From positions 102,067-166,066 of the forward strand of contig NZ_BMMK01000008.1 of assembly GCF_014645795.1 (NCBI RefSeq): a stretch of DNA of 64,000 nucleotides. The letters are read 5' to 3'. The notes under the pieces are model-generated. The model made no database searches. It saw only the letters and a program-made list of their open reading frames with translations, and was not told the DNA's origin. Below, in pieces: positions 24,677 through 32,378 of this stretch; position 1 is the first letter of the stretch, and each line of letters starts with the position of its first letter. The stretch comes from Longimycelium tulufanense. Lineage in GTDB: Bacteria; Actinomycetota; Actinomycetes; Mycobacteriales; Pseudonocardiaceae. The position numbers and the translations under genes were made by a program.

Positions 24677-26010
24677 CAGCAGATTTCGGACGTAGCAACG
24701 AGTTGCAGGGGCGCCTGCACCACCTCGTGCCCGGCGGGGCGCACACCTACGCGCGCGGGAGCGACCAGTACCCGGAGGACATGGCGCCGGTGCTGGTTCG
24801 TGGGCAGGGCGCGCGGGTCTGGGATGTCGACGGAAACTGCTTCGTCGAGTACGGGATGGGGCTGCGGGCGGTGACGCTCGGCCACAACCACCCGGCGGTG
24901 ACCCAGGCGGTGCAGGCGGTGTTGGCGGACGGCGTGAGCTTCACCCGCCCGACGGTGCACGAGGTGGCCGCCGCGGAGGATTTTCTTGCCACCGTACCCG
25001 GGGCAGAGATGGTCAAGTTCGCCAAGAACGGCTCCGACGTGACGACCGCCGCGGTGCGGCTGGCCCGTGCCGCCACCGGACGCGACCTGGTGGCGATCTG
25101 TGCCGACCATCCGTTCTTCTCGGTTGATGACTGGTTCATCGGTACGGTGGGGATGAACGCCGGTATCCCCGAGGCCACTCGCGAACTCACGGTATCCTTC
25201 CGCTACAACGATCTGGAGTCACTGCGGGAGCTCTTCGACCGTCACACCGACCGGATCTCCTGTGTCGTTCTCGAGGCGGCAACTGCCCTTGCCGAGCCGG
25301 AACCCGGTTTCCTGGAAGGCGTCCGGGAGTTGTGCGACCGGACTGGAACCGTCCTGATCTTCGACGAGATGATCACCGGCTTCCGCTGGGCGGCCGGTGG
25401 TGCGCAGCAGGTCTACGGGGTCCGACCCGACCTTTCCTGCTGGGGCAAGGCAATGGGCAACGGCTTCCCGGTCGCGGCACTGGCCGGTCGGCGGGATCTG
25501 ATGGAACTCGGCGGGCTGCGCACCGACCGGCCCCGGGTGTTCCTGCTGTCCACCACGCATGGGCCGGAGACCGTCTCGCTGGCCGCGTTCCGCGCCGTCG
25601 CTCAGGTCTACCGGGAGGAGGACCCGGTGGCGACCATGGAACAACGCGGGCGGCTCCTGGCTGACGGGGTCAACGAGTGTGCCCGCGAGCTGGGGGTGGC
25701 CGACGCCGTCGCGGTCGTGGGCCGTCCCTCCTGCGAAGTCTTCGTCACCCGCGACGCCGAGGGCCGGCCGTCCCAGGAGTACCGCACGCTGTTCCTGCAG
25801 GAGCTGTTGCGTCGCGGGGTGCTGGGCCAGTCGTTCGTGATCTCCGCCGCCCACACCGAGCGGGATGTGGCACAGACGATCGACGCGTGCCGGGAGGCAC
25901 TCCTGGTTTACCGCAAGGCGCTGGAAGCGGGGAGCGTTTCCGGCTTCCTGCACGGCCGTCCGGTGGCCCCCGCCCTTCGTGGTCACGCCGCACCCCGCCG
26001 CCTGCCCTGA
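24673..26010 (+). CDS. PLP-dependent class III aminotransferase, glutamate-1-semialdehyde aminomutase-like
   Basis: A 445-residue PLP enzyme. NELQGRLHHLVPGGAHTYARG and VWDVDGNCFVEYGMGLRAVTLGH open it like HemL, FAKNGSDVTTAAVRLARAATG forms the cofactor phosphate region, LIFDEMITGFRW holds the Asp that contacts the PLP ring, and CWGKAMGNGFPVAALAG carries the Schiff-base Lys. True HemL proteins are close in plan, but location beside a GNAT and an exopolysaccharide locus and several changes (SCWGK for LGKIIGGG-type) favour an aminotransferase of a secondary route, for example amino-sugar or amino-acid modification. GTG 24673 overlaps the GNAT stop. Confidence 0.85.
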   Translation: MTADFGRSNELQGRLHHLVPGGAHTYARGSDQYPEDMAPVLVRGQGARVWDVDGNCFVEYGMGLRAVTLGHNHPAVTQAVQAVLADGVSFTRPTVHEVAAAEDFLATVPGAEMVKFAKNGSDVTTAAVRLARAATGRDLVAICADHPFFSVDDWFIGTVGMNAGIPEATRELTVSFRYNDLESLRELFDRHTDRISCVVLEAATALAEPEPGFLEGVRELCDRTGTVLIFDEMITGFRWAAGGAQQVYGVRPDLSCWGKAMGNGFPVAALAGRRDLMELGGLRTDRPRVFLLSTTHGPETVSLAAFRAVAQVYREEDPVATMEQRGRLLADGVNECARELGVADAVAVVGRPSCEVFVTRDAEGRPSQEYRTLFLQELLRRGVLGQSFVISAAHTERDVAQTIDACREALLVYRKALEAGSVSGFLHGRPVAPALRGHAAPRRLP

Positions 26011-26111
26011 CTCCGAGCCGTTTCTGCCGCGGCTCCCCTTCTTGAGCAGCGGTTTCCGGGCGCTGACGAAGATGCCATTCGGGCTGCGGAGAATGTTGCC
26101 CGGAAGTAGCC

Positions 26112-26852
26112 TTGCGAGTTGTGCACCCGCAGGCGGTGGAGCGGCAGTTCGCCCTGTACGGCCCCTCGCACTGGGCGACGCTCGCGCTCTTCGCGGTGGG
26201 CGCGGTCGTGCTCGTCGTGCTGGCGCGAAGGCCGGCGACCGCGGACGCGGTGCGGCGTTGTGCCCGCGGGCTTGCGGTCTTCGCGCTGGCGCTGCAGCTG
26301 GGATCGTTCGTCTACTACATGTTGCCGGGACAGTGGAGTCTCCAGGAGTCGCTACCGCTGCAGCTCTCCGACCTCGCTGGGCTCGTCACCGCCTACGCCC
26401 TGTGGTCCCACCGGTACTGGGCCTTCTCCCTCACCTATTACTGGGGGTTGACGCTGAGTACGCAGGCCCTGATCACCCCCGTGTACCGGGGGCCGGACTT
26501 CCCGTACTGGGAGTTCGTGTTGTTCTGGGCGTGGCACCTGTTCGTCGTGTGGGCCGCGATCTACCTCACCTGGGGGCGGCGTATGCGACCCAGCTGGCGC
26601 AGCTACTGGATCGCGGCCGTGGTGACGGTGACCTGGGCGGTGACCGTCCTGGTGTTCAACGCCGTCGCCGGCACCAACTACGGCTATCTCAACGCCAAGC
26701 CGGACACGTGGTCCGTACTGGAGCTGATGGGCGACTGGCCGTGGTACGTGCTGGTCGAGTCCACGCTCGTCCTCGGGGTATGGGCGGTGGTCATGACCCT
26801 GCCGTGGACGAGGCGGTCCAGGCGGGAGGCTCCCCGACGCGGGCGGGAGTGA
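26112..26852 (+). CDS. YwaF/TIGR02206-type integral membrane protein
   Basis: A 246-residue membrane protein with six to seven hydrophobic helices and no known function. It belongs to the group with PLQLSDLAGLVTAYALW (about residues 84-100), a central aromatic WAFSLTYYWGLTLSTQALI and NYGYLNAKPDTWSVLELMG, which are the conserved features of YwaF-like proteins. The start is TTG 26112 with GGAAG 6 bases upstream; GTG 26121 is an alternative. Its end runs opposite the small minus-strand gene that follows. No operon partner is evident. Confidence 0.8.
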   Translation: MRVVHPQAVERQFALYGPSHWATLALFAVGAVVLVVLARRPATADAVRRCARGLAVFALALQLGSFVYYMLPGQWSLQESLPLQLSDLAGLVTAYALWSHRYWAFSLTYYWGLTLSTQALITPVYRGPDFPYWEFVLFWAWHLFVVWAAIYLTWGRRMRPSWRSYWIAAVVTVTWAVTVLVFNAVAGTNYGYLNAKPDTWSVLELMGDWPWYVLVESTLVLGVWAVVMTLPWTRRSRREAPRRGRE

Positions 26853-27089
26853 GTGGATGTAGTCCTCGAATCCGGGCAGCGCGGGGTCGTGTGGAGGCGC
26901 CGGCAGTGTCCCGGCCGCGGCGAGCCCGTTCGCGTACTTGAGCAGGCACCTCTCGCAGATGGCGCCCTCGTTCGTCTTCTCCACCAGGGTTCGGTCGACC
27001 TGGCGACCGCACAGGGTGACAGGTGGGTCGTGGTCCGGTTCGGGAAAGGCATGTACGTGGGTGCGGGATTGACTGCCGGGTACGTGCAC
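26352..27089 (-). CDS. Small putative zinc-binding protein; C-terminal extent doubtful
   Basis: The first 85 residues look real: repeated His (SRTHVHAFP), VTLCGRQVD, then AICERCLLKYANG, so Cys and His are spaced as in a small zinc site, and the segment ends in GFEDYIHSL. No stop follows there; the frame reads on for about 160 residues that are the antisense of the YwaF-type gene and look like non-protein text (runs of Pro, Arg, Gly, His). Either the stop was lost, or a short protein ends through a frameshift. The listed start is GTG 27089. However, GGAGGCGG lies 6 bases before an in-frame CTG at 27113, which would give MTTLEFWLVHVPG as the first residues. Confidence 0.45.
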   Translation of the reverse strand: MHVPGSQSRTHVHAFPEPDHDPPVTLCGRQVDRTLVEKTNEGAICERCLLKYANGLAAAGTLPAPPHDPALPGFEDYIHSLPPASGSLPPGPPRPRQGHDHRPYPEDERGLDQHVPRPVAHQLQYGPRVRLGVEIAVVGAGDGVEHQDGHRPGHRHHGRDPVAAPAGSHTPPPGEVDRGPHDEQVPRPEQHELPVREVRPPVHGGDQGLRTQRQPPVIGEGEGPVPVGPQGVGGDEPSEVGELQR

Positions 27090-27326
27090 CAGCCAGAACT
27101 CGAGTGTGGTCAGGGCCGCCTCCGGATGCAGAGAAGGTCACGGCCGGGCACCACGGTGTTGAGCCGGACCCGAACCCGGCGGGCACGCAATGGGGCCATC
27201 TTCCGGTCCCACTCGTGGGATTCCTGGACTTCGTCCGGCGTCAACCGACGCCACCCGCGCACGATCACCGCGTCTACCTCCCTCGTCTGTCGAGGCAGGC
27301 GACGCTATGGGTAGGCCGGTGGCCGC

Positions 27327-27347
27327 GGGTTCACAAACTGTGAACCC
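27327..27347. promoter_or_regulatory. Perfect 9-3-9 palindrome touching the regulator stop codon
   Basis: GGGTTCACA-AAC-TGTGAACCC, next to the stop codon of the XRE regulator gene on the minus strand. It has no T-run, so it is either an operator (the half-site TTCACA/TGTGAA is typical of many helix-turn-helix sites) for the small zinc-protein gene downstream or a U-tract-free terminator. Confidence 0.5.
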
Positions 27348-28583
27348 TCAGTTCAGGCCAAACCGGTTACGCAGCGAGCCCAGTTCCCAGGTGCGGATAC
27401 GTGCCCGGTTCTCCAGCTCAACCAGTACCTCTCGTGCGACCGGGTCCTGCCGGATGCGGAGCGGTGCAAGGCGGTCGGCTCGATCCAGATGCTGGACGGC
27501 CTCCCAGTCCCGGATTCCGCCTTCCTGAGCGAGAGCTCGAGCCAGGTCGACATGCAGCATGCCGAGCCGGTCCGCGCTGCCGAGTATCCCGAAATCAACA
27601 TCGACGGCGTTCTGCTCCACTGCGGCGCCACGCCCCAACTCGACACCGACCGAGATCTTCCACACCGCGACGTTGGCGGGCCCGAAATGCTGGCCCATGC
27701 CGTTGCGCTCGCCCGATCGCGCGGCAAGCCTGGTCGCTTCGTCGAGGTGGCTGTCCGCTTGGTCTGCGTCGTCGAGCCGCGCCGCGTTCATCGCGGCGGT
27801 TAGGTGGAGCAGGCCGTAAGCCTCCGCGGCGTCGGTGTGTTCCGAGGAGGGGTCAGCGATGGGTTCGAGGGCATCGATCGCCTTCTCCAGCACCGCGGCA
27901 GCTCGCCGGTCTGCACCGACCCGCTGGAGCGCCTGTGCTCGCCGTTGGCTCGCCCATCCGAGCAGTGCGGGATCATCGGACAACCGTGCGGCTTCGTAGC
28001 CACGGCGTGCCGCCTCCAGCGCGAGGTCCGGATGCCCCAGGTTCTTGGTCACCCCGAAGGCCACCAGACACGCCTCGACCAACAGTGCCAAGGCGGTCTG
28101 CCGTTCCTCGCCTCCGCGCGTCGCGACGATGATCTGCAGTTCGGTGAGCAGCGCGCCAAGACCCCGCCCCGCCAGATCATAGCGACATTGGTCCAGGTAG
28201 GCGGTCATCCGGTCATGCACGGCGTCCGCGAGCATCGTCGCTGGCCGTGCCGGCAGGTCTGGGACGTCGTCCAACGTGCAGTCATGTAGCGCGAGCTGGA
28301 TCTCGGGAACCGCCTGTAACGCCTCTGCCCCTCGCCGATCCGCCGGGCCATAAGGCTCGCCCGTGAGATCGACAACCGAACAGCCGAGCGCGGCCGCGAG
28401 GTTGTTGATCAGGCTGCGGCGCTCGAAGCGTCGTTCTCCGCTTTCGAGCATGGACAGGTAGGACTTGGAGATGCCGGCGAGACCCGCGGTGACTGCCAGG
28501 CTCATGCCACGGCGTCGTCGGATCATGCGTGCCCGCTCACCGATGTCGGCGGGCGGCAACTTCGGCCTGCTGGTCTTGGGCAT
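27348..28583 (-). CDS. XRE-family regulator with TPR-like repeats
   Basis: A 411-residue cytosolic regulator. Residues about 14-68 are a helix-turn-helix of the XRE type: IGERARMIRRRRGMSL, then VTAGLAGISKSYLSMLESGE. Residues about 110-400 are Ala/Leu-rich helical repeats (for example LALEAARRGYEAARLSDDPALLGWASQRRAQAL), as in TPR-bearing sensor regulators. Such proteins bind DNA and switch on contact with a peptide, metabolite or partner. The start is ATG 28583, with GAGGAG 7 bases upstream. Nested inverted repeats lie in its leader, and a perfect palindrome lies at its stop; both could be its own or a target's binding site. Confidence 0.85.
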   Translation of the reverse strand: MPKTSRPKLPPADIGERARMIRRRRGMSLAVTAGLAGISKSYLSMLESGERRFERRSLINNLAAALGCSVVDLTGEPYGPADRRGAEALQAVPEIQLALHDCTLDDVPDLPARPATMLADAVHDRMTAYLDQCRYDLAGRGLGALLTELQIIVATRGGEERQTALALLVEACLVAFGVTKNLGHPDLALEAARRGYEAARLSDDPALLGWASQRRAQALQRVGADRRAAAVLEKAIDALEPIADPSSEHTDAAEAYGLLHLTAAMNAARLDDADQADSHLDEATRLAARSGERNGMGQHFGPANVAVWKISVGVELGRGAAVEQNAVDVDFGILGSADRLGMLHVDLARALAQEGGIRDWEAVQHLDRADRLAPLRIRQDPVAREVLVELENRARIRTWELGSLRNRFGLN

Positions 28584-28596
28584 GCGGTGCTCCTCA

Positions 28597-28673
28597 TCTG
28601 CCGAGCCCTCTCCGCCCGGGCCCCGGGACGGCGGTTGTCCGGACGACCGTCCCGGGGCGTTCCTCTCGGCAGA
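28597..28673. promoter_or_regulatory. Nested inverted repeats upstream of the XRE regulator
   Basis: Outer arms TCTGCCGAG (28597-28605) and CTCGGCAGA (28665-28673) enclose a perfect 11-bp pair CCCCGGGACGG (28621-28631) and CCGTCCCGGGG (28647-28657); the apex contains GTCCGGAC. The outer arm ends just before the ribosome site of the regulator (minus strand). Divergent NUDIX gene on the other side. A leader RNA structure or a compound operator are both possible. Confidence 0.55.
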
Positions 28674-28806
28674 GAGGCGTCACCGACCGTACCGACGCGG
28701 TGACTGACCTGAAAGAGTGCGGGTGCCCATCACGGGCCGTGGCCGGTGCGCCGCCTGTGGTCGCGCCCCGTGGTCGAATGACGTGGGTACGGCCAGACTG
28801 GAGATT

Positions 28807-29292
28807 GTGGCGAGAAAACGCAGCGCGGGAATCCTGGTGTTCCGGCGGGCCGGGAACGAGATCGAGGTGCTGCTCGGGCACATGGGCGGACCGTTCTGGG
28901 CGCGGCGGGACGCCGGCGCGTGGTCGATTCCCAAGGGCGAGTACGAGCCGGACGAGGAACCCCAAGCCGCGGCGGGCCGGGAGTTCGTGGAGGAACTCGG
29001 CCTTCCGGTGCCCGACGGGACGTGGGTGGACCTGGGCAGCGTGCGGCAACCCGGTGGCAAGGTCGTGACGGTGTGGGCGGTGCAGGGCGACCTCGACCCG
29101 GCGAAGGTGGTTCCCGGCACCTTCCGCATGGAATGGCCCAAGGGCTCCGGTCAGCTCCGCGAGTTTCCCGAGGTCGACCTGGTCGACTGGTTCGGCCTCG
29201 CGGCGGCCCGCGACAAGGTGGTGGCCGGCCAGCGGCCCTTCCTCGACCGGCTGGCCGACCAGCTCGATGCCCGTGGCGAACCGAGCGAGTAA
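28807..29292 (+). CDS. NUDIX hydrolase
   Basis: A 161-residue NUDIX-fold protein, expected to hydrolyse nucleoside-diphosphate-type substrates or act on cap-like nucleotides. The signature box reads GEYEPDEEPQAAAGREFVEELG (about residues 45-66, written here as its core GEYEPDE...REFVEELG), close to GX5EX7REUXEEXGU. VLLGHMGGPFWARRDAGAWS and PKG before the box match a small actinomycete group. The start was put at GTG 28807 so that the protein begins MARKRSAGILVF like relatives; longer in-frame starts upstream give no extra domain. Its substrate is unknown. It lies divergent to the regulator, and may be controlled by it. Confidence 0.82.
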   Translation: MARKRSAGILVFRRAGNEIEVLLGHMGGPFWARRDAGAWSIPKGEYEPDEEPQAAAGREFVEELGLPVPDGTWVDLGSVRQPGGKVVTVWAVQGDLDPAKVVPGTFRMEWPKGSGQLREFPEVDLVDWFGLAAARDKVVAGQRPFLDRLADQLDARGEPSE

Positions 29293-29454
29293 AGATCAGC
29301 CCCGACAGCACCCCCGTGATGAACCCCGGTGCCGGTGCTGGGTGGCCAGCAGCCGGACGGGCGATTGTCTGGCGGGTGACACTCCCCGGTGCGGTCCACC
29401 ACGATCAATGGTGAGGTGGTCGGCGATCAGGGACCGAATGGAGGCGTGCTGCAC

Positions 29455-31059
29455 GTGGCAGGAGCCAAGCGGGACCGGGACGAGGTCTTCGTCGAGTACA
29501 CGAAAAGCATCTGCCCGGTGTGCAAGGTCGTGGTGGACGCGCAGGTCAACATCCGCGACAACAAGGTCTACCTGCGGAAACGCTGCCGGGAGCACGGCTG
29601 GTTCGAGGCGCTGGTCTACGGTGACGCCCAGGCGTACCTGGCCTCGACGCGGTTCAACAAGCCGGGGACGATCCCCCTGACGTTCCAGACGGACGTCAAG
29701 GACGGCTGCCCGTCGGACTGCGGGCTGTGCCCGGAACACAAGCAACACGCCTGCCTGGGCATCATCGAGGTCAACACCAACTGCAACCTGGACTGCCCGA
29801 TCTGCTTCGCCGACTCCGGGCACCAGCCCGACGGCTACTCGATCTCCCTCGAGCAGTGCGAGCGGATGCTGGACACCTTCGTCGCGGCCGAGGGCGAGCC
29901 CGAGGTGGTGATGTTCTCCGGCGGGGAACCCACCATCCACAAGCACATCCTCGACTTCATCGACCTGGCGCGGGCCCGGCCGATCAAGGTCGTCAACCTC
30001 AACACCAACGGCATCCGCCTGGCCACGGACAAGCGGTTCGTCGCCGCGCTGGCCGAACGCAACCGGCCCGATCGTCCGGTGAACATCTACCTGCAGTTCG
30101 ACGGGTTCGACGAGCGCACCCACCGCGAGATCCGAGGCAAGGACCTGCGCGAGCGCAAGCGAGGCGCGTTGGACAACTGCGCCGATGCCGGCCTGACTGT
30201 CAGCCTGGCGGCGGCGATCGAGCGTGGGCTCAACGAGCACGAGATCGGCGACATCGTCCGGTTCGGCATCGAGCATCCGGCGGTGCGCTCGGTGGTCTTC
30301 CAACCGGTGACCCACTCCGGGCGGCACGTCGAGTTCGACCCCCTGACCCGGCTGACCAACTCCGACGTCATCGAGCTGCTCGCGGCCCAGTGCCCGGACT
30401 GGTTCGGCAAGGACGACTTCTTCCCGGTGCCGTGCTGCTTTCCGACCTGCCGGTCCGTGACCTATTTGCTGGTGGACCGCCGAGCGAACCGCACCGATGT
30501 CGTGCCGATCCCTCGGTTGATCAACATCGACGAATATCTGGACTACGTGACCAACCGAGTGATGCCCGACGCCGCCGTGCGGGCGGCACTGGAGAAACTG
30601 TGGAGCGCCTCGGCGTTCATGGGTGCGGAGACCACCGCCCGCAGCCTGGAGACCACTGCCGGGGAACTGGACTGCGTCGCATGCGGGATTGATCTACCGC
30701 AGGCGGTGAAGGAGCTCGACGAGCGGGCGTTCATGATCGTGGTGCAGGACTTCCAGGACCCCTACACCCTCAACGTCAAGCAACTGATGAAGTGCTGCGT
30801 GGAGGAGATCACCCCGGACGGTCGCATCATTCCTTTCTGCGCCTACAACTCCGTCGGTTACCGGGAACAGGTCCGTGAGCAGATGTCCGGAGTGCGGGTA
30901 GCCGATGTCGTCCCCAATGCCGTCGAACTCCAACCCGTGTTGGCAGATTCGCCCTACGGTTCGAAGGTCGCCCGTTCCACGAGCAGCGATGGCAACGGGC
31001 ATCGGCCGGCGATCGCCCCGGACACGACCAACGTCGGGCGCAAGGCGGTGGAACGGTGA
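29455..31059 (+). CDS. Radical SAM protein of the tetraether-synthase/MJ0619 type
   Basis: A 534-residue iron-sulphur enzyme. N-terminal cysteines (SICPVCKV, KRCREHGW, DGCPSDCGLCPEH) precede the radical SAM centre CNLDCPIC (Cys110, 114, 117) and SGGEPTIHKHI. The C-terminal part has more Cys groups: PCCFPTC, DCVACG, MKCCVEEITPDGR and IPFCAYNS. This layout (extra clusters before and after the core) is that of the Tes group, which joins lipid chains in archaea, and of MJ0619-like methylases. Actinomycete members have no settled function. The start is GTG 29455, 10 bases past GGAGG; GTG 29446 and GTG 29389 are alternatives. It overlaps a SAM methyltransferase by 4 bases, so the pair likely acts on one substrate. 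Confidence 0.82.
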   Translation: MAGAKRDRDEVFVEYTKSICPVCKVVVDAQVNIRDNKVYLRKRCREHGWFEALVYGDAQAYLASTRFNKPGTIPLTFQTDVKDGCPSDCGLCPEHKQHACLGIIEVNTNCNLDCPICFADSGHQPDGYSISLEQCERMLDTFVAAEGEPEVVMFSGGEPTIHKHILDFIDLARARPIKVVNLNTNGIRLATDKRFVAALAERNRPDRPVNIYLQFDGFDERTHREIRGKDLRERKRGALDNCADAGLTVSLAAAIERGLNEHEIGDIVRFGIEHPAVRSVVFQPVTHSGRHVEFDPLTRLTNSDVIELLAAQCPDWFGKDDFFPVPCCFPTCRSVTYLLVDRRANRTDVVPIPRLINIDEYLDYVTNRVMPDAAVRAALEKLWSASAFMGAETTARSLETTAGELDCVACGIDLPQAVKELDERAFMIVVQDFQDPYTLNVKQLMKCCVEEITPDGRIIPFCAYNSVGYREQVREQMSGVRVADVVPNAVELQPVLADSPYGSKVARSTSSDGNGHRPAIAPDTTNVGRKAVER

Positions 31060-31853
31060 CGGTCCCCGAGGACACGGAGCGTATCAAGTCCTGTTGCGCG
31101 GCCGCGTACGGCAACGATGCTGTGGCGCTCGTCCTCGGCGAGTCCTACCACCCCGGCGGCTTGGTCCTCACCCGGCGCGTGGCCGAGGCCCTGCGACTGC
31201 GTCCGAACCAGCGGGTGGTGGACGTGGCCTCGGGCCCGGGCGCGACCGCCCGGCTGCTCGCCACCGAGCACCACGTCACCGTGGACGGGGTCGATCTCGG
31301 TGAGTCCACGGTGGCCAACGCCCGTTCCACGACCGAGAAAGCCGGCCTGGGTGACCAGGTCCGGTTTCACCACGGTGACGCTGAATGCCTTCCCCTTCCT
31401 GACAACGTCGCTGACGCACTGGTCTGCGAGTGCGCGTTCTGCACCTTTCCCAACAAGGAGGCGGCGGCCGCCGAGTTCGCCCGGGTCCTGCGCCCCGGCG
31501 GCCGAGCCGGCATCACCGATGTGACCATCGCCGAGCAGGAGTTGCCCGAAGAACTCAGCACGCTTGCCGGGTGGGTGGCCTGCATCGCGGACGCCCGCCC
31601 CCTTCAGGACTACCTTCGGATCCTGGCCGACGCCGGGTTGCAGACATTGCGCACCGAGACGCACAACGACGCGATCGCGCGGATGATCGACCAGATTGAC
31701 GCGAGGCTCCGGGTCCTGCGCATGACGTCCGCCAATCGCCTCACCGAGGCCGGAGTCGATGTCGACGCGGTCCTGAAACACACCGGGCTCGCTCGCCAGG
31801 CCGTGGCGGACGGGCTCATCGGCTACTCCCTCCTCATCGCGGAGAAAGTTTGA
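31056..31853 (+). CDS. SAM-dependent class I methyltransferase paired with the radical SAM protein
   Basis: A 265-residue methyltransferase. The N-terminal IKSCCAAAYGNDAV recalls ArsM-like proteins, but the ArsM Cys set is incomplete. The SAM fold shows RVVDVASGPGATARLLA (about residues 51-67), VDGVDLGEST, GDAECLPLPDNVADALV and FARVLRPGGRAGITDV. The C-terminal 80 residues are helical. GTG 31056 sits at the radical SAM stop (4-base overlap). It could methylate the product of the radical SAM enzyme or a metalloid; the first is favoured by coupling. Confidence 0.83.
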   Translation: MTVPEDTERIKSCCAAAYGNDAVALVLGESYHPGGLVLTRRVAEALRLRPNQRVVDVASGPGATARLLATEHHVTVDGVDLGESTVANARSTTEKAGLGDQVRFHHGDAECLPLPDNVADALVCECAFCTFPNKEAAAAEFARVLRPGGRAGITDVTIAEQELPEELSTLAGWVACIADARPLQDYLRILADAGLQTLRTETHNDAIARMIDQIDARLRVLRMTSANRLTEAGVDVDAVLKHTGLARQAVADGLIGYSLLIAEKV

Positions 31854-31952
31854 TCCCGCCGGCAGCACACCCACGCCGTCATTCGATGGTTTAGTGAGAC
31901 CACGGCGCGCGGGTCGAACTGCCGATCCGCGCCCGCACCTCGCGCCAACATC

Positions 31953-31991
31953 ATCGGCGAGCCGATCAGGACGGCGTACGGCGGCCGCCGT
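31953..31991. promoter_or_regulatory. Two dyads upstream of nuoA
   Basis: ATCGGC-GA-GCCGAT (31953-31966) and the perfect 14-bp palindrome ACGGCGGCCGCCGT (31978-31991) lie 36-75 bases before the nuoA start, in the 174-base gap after the methyltransferase. Either an operator pair for the nuo operon or a terminator for the genes before it. No clear -10 box seen. Confidence 0.35.
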
Positions 31992-32027
31992 CCGGGTACC
32001 CGGGCTGGCGAGCTGCGGGAGGTGCCT

Positions 32028-32378
32028 GTGGGGTGGTACGTGCCGGTCATGGCCTTGGCCGCGCTCGGCCTGGCCCTGGTCGGCGCCACCTACGCAATCG
32101 GCCTCTTGGTGACGGTGCAGCGCCGCCCCCTGGTCACGCCGCCATTCCTCGCCGGCGGCTTGCCCCGAGAGCACGCGGTGTCCCGGTTCCACGTGCGCTG
32201 GTACGTGGTAACGCTGCTGTTCCTGGCCTTCGACATGGAGATGGTCTTCATGTACCCGTGGGCGGTGGTGGTCGCCGAGGTCGGCGTCGAGGCCGTGGTG
32301 GAGATGTTCACGTTCCTCGCCGTGCTCCTCGCCGGCGTCGTCTACGTGTGGCGCGAGGGTGGGCTCCGGTGGACCTGA
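32028..32378 (+). CDS. nuoA: NADH-quinone oxidoreductase subunit A-like protein
   Basis: A 116-residue membrane protein of three helices, as in NuoA. The middle holds FLAGGLPREHAVSRFHVRWYVVTLLFLAFDMEMVF (positions about 43-77, here only named by its core FHVRWYVV and FDMEMVFMYPWAVV), which is the conserved region of the family. The start is GTG 32028, 5 bases after GGGAGG; GTG 32022 is also in frame. It begins a compact operon and overlaps the next gene by 10 bases. In complex I this subunit sits at the junction between the arms and helps form the quinone channel. Confidence 0.88.
   Translation: MGWYVPVMALAALGLALVGATYAIGLLVTVQRRPLVTPPFLAGGLPREHAVSRFHVRWYVVTLLFLAFDMEMVFMYPWAVVVAEVGVEAVVEMFTFLAVLLAGVVYVWREGGLRWT

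Noticed and set aside
24673-26010. Genuine glutamate-1-semialdehyde aminomutase of haem synthesis
   Set aside because: Not excluded, but no other haem genes are near and the gene is coupled to a GNAT.
31056-31853. Arsenite methyltransferase ArsM
   Set aside because: The set of arsenic-binding cysteines is not complete and no ars genes are nearby.
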